NCBI GenBank assembly: GCA_030428705.1
Contig: JAUIDI010000003.1
Coordinates: 496,001-560,000 of the forward strand
From: Bacteroidia bacterium
GTDB taxonomy: Bacteria > Bacteroidota > Bacteroidia > Flavobacteriales > Flavobacteriaceae
Reading direction: 5' to 3'
DNA: 64,000 nt
The notes under the pieces were generated by a model. That model did no database searches and had not been told where the DNA came from. It saw only the letters and a program-made list of their open reading frames with translations. Shown one piece after another: positions 27,500-37,149 of the stretch. Within the stretch, counting starts at the first letter, position 1. Each line of letters begins with the position of its first letter. Both the position numbers and the translations under genes were made by a program.

Positions 27500-27505
27500 G
27501 TAAAA

Positions 27506-29035
27506 TTAATGCTTGAAATGACGTGTGCCGGTCATAACCATGGCAACTCCGTTTTCGTTACAATAATCGATACTCAACTGGTCTTTTATCGATCCGCCCG
27601 GCTGTATAACGCTAGAAATACCGTTTTTATGCGAAATTTCCACACAATCCGGAAAAGGGAAAAAAGCATCGCTGGCCATAACGGCACCTTCAAGGTCAAA
27701 ATTGAACGATTTTGCCTTGTGGATCGCCTGGTTCAGGGCATCGACACGCGAAGTCTGTCCGGTACCACTGGCACATAACTGCTTGTTCTTTGCCAAAACA
27801 ATAGTGTTCGACTTGGTGTGCTTGCATAGTTTTGATGCGAAAATAAGATCTTCAAGCTCTCGTTTTGAAGGTTCTTTCTCGGTAACGTATTGTAGATCGG
27901 CCACGGTATCGGTCTTGAAATCCTTGTCTTGGACCAAAACTCCGTTCAGGCAGGTTCGAACTAAAGAACTAGGCAGTTCCACCTCATTTTGAACAAGGAT
28001 GATCCGATTTTTCTTTCCTTTTAAGATTTCCAATGCATCTTTAGAGTAAGAAGGCGCTATTACTACCTCGCAGAAAAGTTTGTGGATTTCCTCAGAGGTC
28101 GGGGCATCGATTTCCACATTGCTGATAAGGATACCGCCAAAGGCCGAAACAGGATCGCCCGCGAGCGCATCGACATAAGCCTGATGAATGTTATCGCGTG
28201 TTGCAAGACCACAGGCATTGTTATGTTTCAAAATTGCGAATGTGGGATTATCATTCTTGAATTCGCCCATCAAGTTGACCGCGGCATCAACATCTAGCAA
28301 GTTATTGTACGAAAGTTCCTTGCCATGGAGCTTGGCGAACATGGCTTCGAAATCACCGAAGAAAAACCCTTTTTGATGCGGGTTTTCGCCATACCGCAGT
28401 ACTTGGCCTTTGGTTTTGCTTATCTTGAGCACGGCTTCTTCATTACCTTTGTTGAAGTAATTGAAAATGGCTGTATCATAATGCGATGATACGTTGAAGG
28501 CCTTTGCCGCAAAACGCTTGCGATCTTCTATGTAGGTACTTCCATTTTTTGAAGAAATCAATTCCAGAAAATCGGAATAATCTTCCATCGAAGAGACGCA
28601 GAGAACGTCTTTATAGTTTTTGGCCGCGGCACGAATCAGTGAAATTCCACCGATATCGATTTTTTCGATAATATCCTGTTCCGAGGCTCCACTCGCTACT
28701 GTTTTTTCGAAGGGATAAAGATCGACAATGACAATATCCAATTGCGGGATATCAAATTCTTCCAATTGGGCAACATCACCCTCATTGTCCTGTCGGTTCA
28801 AGATGCCGCCGAAAACCTTCGGATGCAAGGTTTTGACCCTTCCGCCCAAAATGGAAGGATAGCTTGTTACCTGTTCGACGGGTACCACATCGATACCCAG
28901 TTCTTTGATGAATTTTTCGGTTCCGCCAGTGGAGTAGATGGTGATTCCCAGTTCTTGAAATTTTTTGACTATGGGCTCCAACCCGTCTTTATGGAATACC
29001 GATATCAAAGCCGAGGTTGCTTTTTTAACGCTCAT
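27506..29035 (-). CDS. purH: Bifunctional AICAR formyltransferase / IMP cyclohydrolase
   Basis: The 509-residue protein has the MGS-like IMP cyclohydrolase domain at the N terminus (SALISVFHKDGLEPIVKKFQELGITIYSTGGT) and the AICAR transformylase domain after about residue 200, with RYGENPHQKG, LKHNNACGLA and SDAFFPFPDCVE motifs. It carries out the last two steps of IMP synthesis in the cytoplasm. It is transcribed in the same direction as mreB, only 65 bases upstream of it. Confidence 0.97.
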   Translation of the reverse strand: MSVKKATSALISVFHKDGLEPIVKKFQELGITIYSTGGTEKFIKELGIDVVPVEQVTSYPSILGGRVKTLHPKVFGGILNRQDNEGDVAQLEEFDIPQLDIVIVDLYPFEKTVASGASEQDIIEKIDIGGISLIRAAAKNYKDVLCVSSMEDYSDFLELISSKNGSTYIEDRKRFAAKAFNVSSHYDTAIFNYFNKGNEEAVLKISKTKGQVLRYGENPHQKGFFFGDFEAMFAKLHGKELSYNNLLDVDAAVNLMGEFKNDNPTFAILKHNNACGLATRDNIHQAYVDALAGDPVSAFGGILISNVEIDAPTSEEIHKLFCEVVIAPSYSKDALEILKGKKNRIILVQNEVELPSSLVRTCLNGVLVQDKDFKTDTVADLQYVTEKEPSKRELEDLIFASKLCKHTKSNTIVLAKNKQLCASGTGQTSRVDALNQAIHKAKSFNFDLEGAVMASDAFFPFPDCVEISHKNGISSVIQPGGSIKDQLSIDYCNENGVAMVMTGTRHFKH

Positions 29036-29128
29036 TTTTACTTGCTTAAGGGTTTGTTATTGAGCCAGTAAAAGTAATTTTTTTGGTGGTAAAAAGCTTG
29101 GCAGGTTATCAACAAAAAAGGGAAAGTT

Positions 29129-29581
29129 TTAAAGAATCTCGGCCACTTTGGCGTTTACGAATTCCAAAAATTGTTCATCTTCCATGGTGAACGGATCAGG
29201 CGTATTGGAATCAATGTCGATTTGACCGATATTTTTACCGTTTACGAAAAGTGGCACCACGATTTCCGCCTTTACAGAAATACTGCACGCAATATAATTG
29301 TCTTGTGCACTTACATCGGGTACGACAAAGTTTTGGTTGCTCAAGGCCACTTGGCCGCATATGCCTTTGCCAAAGGGGATAATCACATGGTCAGTAGGCT
29401 CACCTGCATACGGTCCCAATTTTAATTCGTTTTTTTCACCGTTCTTGAAATAAAAACCTACCCAATCATAGTAGGGAACCGTTGACTTTAATAGTTCGCA
29501 AACACCTTTCAATCGATCATTGATTGTCTTTTCAGGAGTATCTAAAATCTCTGTAACGTGCTGTCTTAGGTTTTCGAACAT
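29129..29581 (-). CDS. GAF-domain free methionine-(R)-sulfoxide reductase
   Basis: The frame is open to a TTG at 29611, but I choose the ATG at 29581 (MFENLRQHVTEIL, 150 residues) because a -7 box overlaps the longer N terminus. The protein is a single GAF domain with YYDWVGFYFKNG, FGKGICGQVAL and DNYIACSISVKAEIVVP motifs. The conserved cysteines (in GICGQ and YIACS) match those of fRMsr (YebR/MsrC). It reduces free L-methionine-(R)-sulfoxide in the cytoplasm. Confidence 0.85.
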   Translation of the reverse strand: MFENLRQHVTEILDTPEKTINDRLKGVCELLKSTVPYYDWVGFYFKNGEKNELKLGPYAGEPTDHVIIPFGKGICGQVALSNQNFVVPDVSAQDNYIACSISVKAEIVVPLFVNGKNIGQIDIDSNTPDPFTMEDEQFLEFVNAKVAEIL

Positions 29582-29608
29582 TGATTTTAATTCTAGAGGA
29601 TTCGACTG

Positions 29609-29616
29609 CAAATTTA
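29609..29616 (-). promoter_or_regulatory. Probable -7 element of the GAF gene
   Basis: CAAATTTA on the plus strand is TAAATTTG on the minus strand, an exact TAnnTTTG match 28 bases before the ATG at 29581. It overlaps the start of the longer TTG reading and so supports the shorter protein. Confidence 0.4.
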
Positions 29617-29683
29617 AGGTAATTTATGTCCTAAATTTTCGTTAATCAAAGTAACACGAGATAAAGAGGATTTGAATATTTCG

Positions 29684-29691
29684 TATTTTTG
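29684..29691 (+). promoter_or_regulatory. -7 element TATTTTTG next to the HYC_CC_PP start codon
   Basis: An exact TAnnTTTG match ends five bases before the ATG at 29697. The expected transcription start is at most one or two bases from the start codon, implying a leaderless message for the metal module. Confidence 0.4.
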
Positions 29692-29696
29692 TACCA

Positions 29697-30110
29697 ATGA
29701 AGGAAACCGTACACAGACTATTTTCCATATTGATGGCCATGTTATTATTGGTTTCCACCACGTCATGGGCCGTTGACAAGCACTATTGTATGGGGCACTT
29801 AATGGATGTCGCCTTTTTTGTCGATGCCCAGGATTGCGGAATGGACATGGCTCTTTCTGACGACACCTCTAAAATGGAAGAGAAAAGCTCTTGCTGCGAT
29901 GATGAGACCATAGTCGTCGATGGCCAGGACAATCTAAAAATATCATTTGAAGATATCGATCTGGGTCAACAATTCTTTTTGGTCTCTTTTGCGTATTCTT
30001 ATTTAAATGTTCTCAAGCCTATTGAGGAACGCCCTGTTCCCAACGAACATTATCCACCTCCCTTACTCGTCAAGGACATTCACATACTCGACGAGGTCTT
30101 TCTGATTTGA
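29697..30110 (+). CDS. HYC_CC_PP-type cysteine-rich exported protein
   Basis: The 137-residue protein has a signal peptide (hydrophobic core at about residues 9-22) followed by a short mature region with His29-Tyr30-Cys31, Cys47 in a DCGMDM context, Cys66-Cys67, and a C-terminal HYPPPLL motif. This is the pattern from which the HYC_CC_PP family takes its name. These small proteins occur beside heavy-metal and TonB genes in Flavobacteriia, and no activity is established to my knowledge. The paired Cys, His and Met residues suggest metal binding in the periplasm or at the outer membrane. It leads the four-gene module that continues to 33592. Confidence 0.75.
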   Translation: MKETVHRLFSILMAMLLLVSTTSWAVDKHYCMGHLMDVAFFVDAQDCGMDMALSDDTSKMEEKSSCCDDETIVVDGQDNLKISFEDIDLGQQFFLVSFAYSYLNVLKPIEERPVPNEHYPPPLLVKDIHILDEVFLI

Positions 30111-30201
30111 TTACTATTTGTTTAGTCGTTCCTGTGCTGCAGGAAACAACCCTTTCTTGACCAAAAACAGGCGATAGGGTCGGTTTGTAAAACGAAAAAA
30201 C

Positions 30202-30223
30202 GATTTCCTCCTTGGAGGAAATC
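30202..30223. promoter_or_regulatory. Perfect 10-bp inverted repeat before the HMA-MauE gene
   Basis: GATTTCCTCC and GGAGGAAATC form a perfect inverted repeat with a 2-base centre (TT), ending 16 bases before the ATG at 30240. As DNA it looks like an operator. As RNA it would fold a hairpin that hides a GGAGGA sequence, the only Shine-Dalgarno-like run I noticed near a start in this window. Confidence 0.5.
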
Positions 30224-30239
30224 AAAAACAATAGTAATC

Positions 30240-30962
30240 ATGAAACACACATATAAAATTACCGGAATGACCTGTGGCAATTGTGTTGCATCCGTCACCG
30301 AAAAATTGTCCAAAGTCGAGAATGTCACCGGTCTCGAAGTGAACTTGGAAAGCGGTGAAGCCGATATTTCCATGAAAGAGCATATTCCTTTAAGTATGCT
30401 TCAATCGGCACTTCCCGAAAAATACACAATTAGTGAAAAAAACAGGGATGTACCCGAAACCATGGTCGACGGCTTTGAGAATAAGTCGAAACTTCAACAA
30501 CTGAAACCATTGCTGCTTATATTTCTTTATCTGTTTGCAGCCTCCTTTCTTTTGAACTATAAAGATTGGAATACTTCTGAAGCCATGCTTGATTTTATGG
30601 GACTTTTTTATATCATCTTTAGTTTTTTCAAGCTGTTGGATCTCAAGGGTTTTCCCGAAAGTTTTCGCATGTACGACCCTTTGGCAAAAGCCGTTCCTTT
30701 TTATGGGAGGATTTACCCATTTATCGAGCTGATGCTTGGGTTGATGTTCTTGATGCGGTTTGAAATCACCATTGCTTTGATGGTCACTATTGTAATCTTG
30801 GGTATTACGACTATTGGGGTGATAAAAACCCTGGTCGATAAGAGAAGCATCCGCTGTGCCTGTTTGGGTACCGCTCTAAAGCTGCCGATGACCGAAGCGA
30901 CGTTCATAGAAAATGCGATTATGTTGGTCATGGCCATTACCATGATCGTAAAACTTGTTTGA
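30240..30962 (+). CDS. Heavy-metal-associated (HMA) domain fused to a MauE/DoxX-like membrane domain
   Basis: The 240-residue protein starts with an HMA ferredoxin-like domain (residues 1 to about 65) carrying GMTCGNC, with metal-binding Cys12 and Cys15. A linker and four predicted membrane helices follow. The helices resemble the MauE/DoxX redox-associated family, including a RCACLGT motif with Cys206 and Cys208. The fusion suggests transfer of a soft metal ion or of reducing equivalents across the cytoplasmic membrane. It lies between the HYC_CC_PP gene (129 bases upstream) and a TonB receptor gene (9 bases downstream). The substrate metal is not evident; copper or mercury would fit a CxxC site. 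Confidence 0.85.
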   Translation: MKHTYKITGMTCGNCVASVTEKLSKVENVTGLEVNLESGEADISMKEHIPLSMLQSALPEKYTISEKNRDVPETMVDGFENKSKLQQLKPLLLIFLYLFAASFLLNYKDWNTSEAMLDFMGLFYIIFSFFKLLDLKGFPESFRMYDPLAKAVPFYGRIYPFIELMLGLMFLMRFEITIALMVTIVILGITTIGVIKTLVDKRSIRCACLGTALKLPMTEATFIENAIMLVMAITMIVKLV

Positions 30963-30971
30963 ACAGAAAAG

Positions 30972-33209
30972 ATGAAAAAGTATATAGCAATAGCCTTTAT
31001 GGCATATTCGGCCTTTTCCTTTTCGCAGGACAAGGTAGAGGGCATGGTAATGGAATCAAATACAGAAAACAAGCACATAGGCCTTTCAGGTGCGAATGTG
31101 TATTGGATGAATTCCCAAATAGGCACGATTACGAATGAAGAAGGGTTGTTCAGTATTCCCTATTCCAAAGAATACGATAAATTGATAATCAGTTATATCG
31201 GTTTTGAATCGGATACCTTGACGATTGCCGAACCCAAGATGGTACACCATTGGTTAAAACCTTCAAATGAGTTGGACGAGGTCGTGGTTCGGAAAGAGCG
31301 CGATGCACTTCAAAAAACGTATTTCAGCGCCCAAAATGTGGTTACTGTAAACAGTGCGGAGCTTTTAAAGGCCGCCTGTTGCAACCTATCGGAAAGTTTC
31401 GAAACGAACCCCGCGATCGACGTCAATTTCAACGATGCCCTGACCGGAACCAAACAAATTCAGATGTTGGGGCTGACGAGTCCGTATTTATTGATAACTC
31501 AAGAGAATATTCCGATGGTACGGGGCGCGTCGCAGACCTATGGGCTAACCTTTACCCCTGGAACTTGGGTAGAAAGCATACAGATTACCAAAGGAGCCGG
31601 AAGCGTGGTCAATGGATATGAAAGCATCTCGGGACAAATAAATACCGAACTCGTTAAACCACTGACCGACAAAATGGTCTTTGTGAACGGCTATGCCAAT
31701 AGAAATGGCCGTTTGGAGCTTAACACGCATCTAAACAAAAAATTCGGCGATAAGTGGAGTTCGGGCCTATACATTCATGGCAATAGAAGGGATCATAAGG
31801 AAGACGGCAATGGAGACGGTTTTTTGGATGCCCCTTTGGCCAATCAAATCAATGTCATGAACCGTTGGCAGTACCAGAACCCCGAAACGGGTTGGGTCAG
31901 TTTTTTGAACCTACGGTTTTTGAACGATGAAAAACAGGTAGGCCAAACGACTTTTGACCCTGATGCCAATAAATTCTCAACGAATGTTTGGGGCAGTGAA
32001 ATCGATACACGACGTTTTGATTCCTCTGTCAAGTTGGGGTATGTCTTTCCGGAACTTCCCTTTCAGAGTTTTGGTTTTCAGGCCTCTTATAGTAAACATA
32101 AACAAGATTCATATTATGGACTCAAGCGGTATGACATTGACCATGAGAGCGTGTATTCGAACCTTATCTTCAATTCGATTATCGGAGATACCCGCAACAA
32201 GTTCAAAACAGGGCTGACCTTCGCTTACGATGGGTACCAAGAATTGGTCAATACCCAGAATTTTGAAAGGGATGACGCCTCGGTCGGGGCTTTTTTCGAG
32301 TATAGTTATGAGAATCTTGAAAAATTAAGTCTTACGGCCGGATTACGTGTCGATTCGCACAACCGACTGGGAACGTTTATTACCCCGAGATTGCATGTTC
32401 GATATACACCTTGGGAACGTGCCAGTTTGCGAGGTTCTTTTGGAATGGGTAGAAGAGCGGCCAATATTTTTGCCGAGAACCAACAGCTTTTCGCCACATC
32501 GCGAAGCGTTCAAATTTTGGATGCCGGTGGAAGTATCTATGGACTTGACCCTGAAGAGGCCTTGAATTTCGGGTTCAGTTTTTTACAAGGTTTTACCTTT
32601 TTGACAAGACCCGGCAACATTACATTTGACTATTACAAGACCGATTTCAAAAATCAAGTAGTTGTCGATTGGGAAAACCCTAGAACAGTTGCCTTTTACA
32701 ATCTTGAAGGGAAAAGTTATGCGAACAGTTTTCAAGTGGAGGTCGACCATGAGGTTTTAGAAAACTTGGAATTGCGTACGGCCTATAAATACTATGATGT
32801 CAAGACCGATTATCGTTCCGGTAGCTTGCAAAAACCGTTGCAGGCCCAACATCGTTTTTTTGCCAATTTGGGCTACAAGACCGAGGCCAAGGAAAATGGT
32901 TCCCAGTGGCGCTTCGATTATACGATTCATACGTTGGGCAAACAGCGTTTGCCGAATACTGATGTGAATCCACCGCAATTTAGACTGGGCGAATTCGCAA
33001 ATGGATATAGTTTGATGAACGCACAGGCTACCAAGGTATTTTCCGATCAATTCGAAATTTACGTAGGCGGTGAAAATTTGACTAATTTTAGGCAATCGAA
33101 TCCAGTATTGAGTGCCGATAATCCTTTTGGCGCAAATTTTGATACCAGTATCGTGTATGCACCGATAATGGGACGTATGTTCTATGCGGGCTTTAGATAT
33201 AAACTTTGA
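30972..33209 (+). CDS. TonB-dependent outer-membrane receptor, heavy-metal module type
   Basis: The 745-residue protein has a signal peptide ending near residue 19, a carboxypeptidase-regulatory-like beta-sandwich (about residues 22-100), a plug domain (about 110-230) and a 22-strand-type barrel that ends in the terminal aromatic MFYAGFRYKL. The plug contains a vicinal Cys136-Cys137 pair in an AACCNLSESFETN motif, unusual for siderophore receptors. It is flanked by two HMA-domain genes in the same orientation, so the imported ligand is probably a thiophilic metal or metal complex rather than a sugar; no SusD partner is present. Confidence 0.88.
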   Translation: MKKYIAIAFMAYSAFSFSQDKVEGMVMESNTENKHIGLSGANVYWMNSQIGTITNEEGLFSIPYSKEYDKLIISYIGFESDTLTIAEPKMVHHWLKPSNELDEVVVRKERDALQKTYFSAQNVVTVNSAELLKAACCNLSESFETNPAIDVNFNDALTGTKQIQMLGLTSPYLLITQENIPMVRGASQTYGLTFTPGTWVESIQITKGAGSVVNGYESISGQINTELVKPLTDKMVFVNGYANRNGRLELNTHLNKKFGDKWSSGLYIHGNRRDHKEDGNGDGFLDAPLANQINVMNRWQYQNPETGWVSFLNLRFLNDEKQVGQTTFDPDANKFSTNVWGSEIDTRRFDSSVKLGYVFPELPFQSFGFQASYSKHKQDSYYGLKRYDIDHESVYSNLIFNSIIGDTRNKFKTGLTFAYDGYQELVNTQNFERDDASVGAFFEYSYENLEKLSLTAGLRVDSHNRLGTFITPRLHVRYTPWERASLRGSFGMGRRAANIFAENQQLFATSRSVQILDAGGSIYGLDPEEALNFGFSFLQGFTFLTRPGNITFDYYKTDFKNQVVVDWENPRTVAFYNLEGKSYANSFQVEVDHEVLENLELRTAYKYYDVKTDYRSGSLQKPLQAQHRFFANLGYKTEAKENGSQWRFDYTIHTLGKQRLPNTDVNPPQFRLGEFANGYSLMNAQATKVFSDQFEIYVGGENLTNFRQSNPVLSADNPFGANFDTSIVYAPIMGRMFYAGFRYKL

Positions 33210-33235
33210 AAAATAAATCAATAAAATTTAAACAG

Positions 33236-33592
33236 ATGAAGACAACATTTTTAACAATTGCAATACTACTTTTCTCCTTAACAGTTTTCGCGCAGGAAAA
33301 AAACAAGAAAATCAACATGGAGGTCGATGGTAAGTGCGAAATGTGTAAAATGCGTATCGAGAAAGCGGCCTTGGGCGTGAAAGGCGTGAAATATGCCCTT
33401 TGGGATATTCCTTCGCATCAACTTTCGTTGGTTATTGACGAACGTAAGACCGATCCTATGAAAATCAAGACGGCCTTGGTCGAAGTGGGCCATGATACAA
33501 AAGAGCTAAAGGCGACCGATGAGGCCTATGCCAGTGTACATCCATGCTGTAGGTATCGTGAGGATGCTACCGATGATAGCGAACAGCATTAA
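33236..33592 (+). CDS. Exported heavy-metal-associated domain protein
   Basis: I use the ATG at 33236 (118 residues); the open frame extends upstream to a TTG overlapping the receptor's stop, which would spoil the signal peptide. A signal peptide ends near residue 19 (TVFAQE). The HMA-like fold carries Cys34 and Cys37 in GKCEMCKMRIE, and the C terminus adds an HPCCRY motif with a second cysteine pair. It would bind metal in the periplasm, probably handing it to or from the TonB receptor encoded just upstream. A strong bidirectional terminator follows. Confidence 0.85.
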   Translation: MKTTFLTIAILLFSLTVFAQEKNKKINMEVDGKCEMCKMRIEKAALGVKGVKYALWDIPSHQLSLVIDERKTDPMKIKTALVEVGHDTKELKATDEAYASVHPCCRYREDATDDSEQH

Positions 33593-33630
33593 TTAATGAA
33601 AGGGCAATTTAAAGCCCAAAATGATATAAC

Positions 33631-33666
33631 AAGACCGCCCCGACATTTTTGCCGGGGCGGTCTTTT
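33631..33666. terminator. Bidirectional rho-independent terminator between the metal module and groEL
   Basis: A perfect 12-bp stem (AAGACCGCCCCG / CGGGGCGGTCTT) with a 10-base loop is followed by TTTTAT on the plus strand and by a moderately T-rich stretch on the minus strand. It lies between two convergent genes and can serve both. Confidence 0.9.
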
Positions 33667-33716
33667 ATATTCAATAATTGTTTATATACAGGCTTGCTGC
33701 CCGTCCGTATTACGTA

Positions 33717-35378
<1,662 letters not shown>

Positions 35379-35446
35379 TTAACGGGATGATTTTTATTGT
35401 TCTTTGTATTCTTGAAATTTCCGGATTAAAGGAAATGGAGGTTTAT

Positions 35447-35725
35447 TTAGATGATCGCAATGATGTATTTCTGTTGCATCATTAGGTAATCCTTGCCTTC
35501 CCATTTTAATTCTGTACCACCGAATTTTTCGTAAATGACACTGTCACCTACTTTGACACTGATAGCTTCATCTTTGGTGCCCGGTCCGACGGCAACGACT
35601 TTACCTTTTTGTGGTTTTTCCTTTGCAGTATCCGGAATGTAGATGCCGGAAGCAGTTTTGGTCTCGGCCGCCATAGGCTCAATAAGAATTCTATCCGCCA
35701 ATGGTTTAATACTAACTTTAGCCAT
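35447..35725 (-). CDS. groES: Co-chaperonin GroES (Hsp10)
   Basis: The 92-residue protein shows the GroES fold signatures: IKPLADRILIEPMAAETKTASGIYIPDTAKEKPQKGKVVAVGPG at the N terminus including the mobile loop, and a VIYEKFGGTELKWEGKDYLMM C-terminal half. It caps GroEL. It begins the groESL operon, and a sigma-54-type promoter stands 45-61 bases upstream of its start rather than a TAnnTTTG or CIRCE-controlled one. Confidence 0.97.
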   Translation of the reverse strand: MAKVSIKPLADRILIEPMAAETKTASGIYIPDTAKEKPQKGKVVAVGPGTKDEAISVKVGDSVIYEKFGGTELKWEGKDYLMMQQKYIIAII

Positions 35726-35769
35726 ATTGTTTAGTTTTTAAAATTGATTTTAAATTTCCCGTATGTTCA

Positions 35770-35786
35770 GGCATAAATTGTGCCAG
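35770..35786 (-). promoter_or_regulatory. Sigma-54 (-24/-12) promoter of groESL
   Basis: Read on the minus strand, CTGGCACAATTTATGCC matches the sigma-54 consensus YTGGCACGrNNNTTGCW. TGGCAC is complete, the GG and GC dinucleotides are correctly spaced, and only one T of the -12 TTGC plus flanking bases differ. An imperfect inverted repeat (TGTCAGTT / AACTGGCA, 6-base centre) overlaps its upstream edge. Transcription would start near 35759, giving a leader of about 34 bases. Confidence 0.6.
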
Positions 35787-35816
35787 TTCAAAGAAACTGA
35801 CATTTTGTAAAATGAA

Positions 35817-35845
35817 AATGCCAGCTTGTCATTTTGGCTGGCATT
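35817..35845 (-). terminator. Rho-independent terminator of the miaB-to-secG operon
   Basis: A perfect 9-bp stem (AATGCCAGC / GCTGGCATT) with an 11-base loop begins 22 bases beyond the secG stop. On the minus strand it is followed by TTCATTTTAC, moderately T-rich; on the plus strand it ends in TTTTT. Confidence 0.7.
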
Positions 35846-35866
35846 TTTAATATTATCGGTCGTCAA

Positions 35867-36241
35867 TTAAAGACTGTCCGTTGGGTCGACTTGATCGTTT
35901 GTCGGAGTGGCAGGTACTTCTTCAGGTACACTTTCGGGCACTGTTTCAGGTACCACGGTCTCAATGTCATCGCCATTCAGTAATTTAGAATCGGCATCAC
36001 CAAAATTACCTTTCAGGGCAATGTTCGATGCCAATATCAAAACGACCAAAAGTATGGCCAACGTCCACGTACTTTTATCGAGGAAATCACCGGTCTTTTT
36101 TACGCCCCCCACGATTTGAGTACTTCCGCCACCAAATGAGGAAGACAAACCACCACCTTTCGGATTCTGCACCATAATGACCAAAACCAAAAGGAAGCAA
36201 ACGATGATGATAAGGATCAAGAATATTGAAAATGTACTCAT
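35867..36241 (-). CDS. secG: Preprotein translocase subunit SecG
   Basis: The 124-residue protein has two membrane helices (about residues 3-22 and 55-74) separated by the SecG loop VMVQNPKGGGLSSSFGGGSTQIVGG, followed by an acidic, Pro- and Glu-rich C-terminal tail. SecG helps SecYE move preproteins. Its start overlaps the stop of the preceding TPR-like gene by one base. The tail of about 35 residues is longer than in enterobacterial SecG but usual in Bacteroidota. Confidence 0.92.
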   Translation of the reverse strand: MSTFSIFLILIIIVCFLLVLVIMVQNPKGGGLSSSFGGGSTQIVGGVKKTGDFLDKSTWTLAILLVVLILASNIALKGNFGDADSKLLNGDDIETVVPETVPESVPEEVPATPTNDQVDPTDSL

Positions 36242-37137
36242 TACTCTCTTGTATTTTCTTTTCGAATTTTTTCTATCGCCCGAATTCGGTCTGCAAAGAA
36301 ACCACTTTTTTCCGGATATTTCAAACTTAAAATTTTGAACGCCTGTATGGCCTTTTTATACTTTTTCTGTTCCAGATAGACCTTGGCCAAAGTCTCCGTC
36401 ATCAACTCATTCTTGTCCAATTTGACCGACGTGGAAATATCTATTTCAGAGGTGTTGCCTTCTTGGGGAATAATTTTAGGATTCTCTTCCAAGAACTTAT
36501 CGATCAACTCGAATTTTTTCTTTTTAAAAGTTTCTTCCTTCTGCGATATTCCGGCGTCATAATCCGAATCCAAATCATCGGCCTCGTTTGTTTTGTCCGA
36601 ATGCCTCGAACCTAAATCGTGCTTTTTCAAAGAGGTTAATTGCAACCACTCACTGAAAGAATGCTTTTCATTTTTGGTGAACGATAGGGGTCTGCCCAGT
36701 TCAAGTGACGAAGTCACATCTTCAATTTCGACCGGCTCATCTGTATTTATATCGGAGCTTTTCGATTCAGTACGTAACGGTTCTAAATTCGGATCGAGCT
36801 CCTTCGGAATCTGTTGAATCGACCTGTCTTCAGAATCAACTTCGTTTTCGGTCGATTCATTGTTGCCAAGAATGGTCTTGGCAATGTCGTTCTGAAGAAA
36901 TTCCTCAGAGGTTATGAAATCGAAAAGTACGTCCCTATCGGCGGTATATGCGGCCGTTACTTTTAAGGCATTGTTATATTTGAAACTATTTCCATTTTTA
37001 AGTCCTTTAAGATGTAGGGCCCTTGCCGCCTGAAAATAAGGGTATTCGTCAATGACATCTTCAAGTTGTGCGGTTTGTTCCGCCGAAATCACTTCATCTG
37101 GATGCCGTAACAAATATGTGAAATCCTGTACTTTCAT
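36241..37137 (-). CDS. TPR-like protein of unknown function, between lptE and secG
   Basis: The 298-residue protein lacks a signal peptide. The N-terminal 90 residues are helical (LEDVIDEYPYFQAARALHLKGLK), a low-complexity acidic middle section follows, and a C-terminal TPR-like unit appears at TETLAKVYLEQKKYKKAIQAFKILSLKYPEK. I recognise the family only as one conserved beside lptE and secG in Flavobacteriia. A cytoplasmic scaffold role in export is possible but unproven. Confidence 0.75.
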   Translation of the reverse strand: MKVQDFTYLLRHPDEVISAEQTAQLEDVIDEYPYFQAARALHLKGLKNGNSFKYNNALKVTAAYTADRDVLFDFITSEEFLQNDIAKTILGNNESTENEVDSEDRSIQQIPKELDPNLEPLRTESKSSDINTDEPVEIEDVTSSLELGRPLSFTKNEKHSFSEWLQLTSLKKHDLGSRHSDKTNEADDLDSDYDAGISQKEETFKKKKFELIDKFLEENPKIIPQEGNTSEIDISTSVKLDKNELMTETLAKVYLEQKKYKKAIQAFKILSLKYPEKSGFFADRIRAIEKIRKENTRE

Positions 37138-37149
37138 GTCATGATTTAA

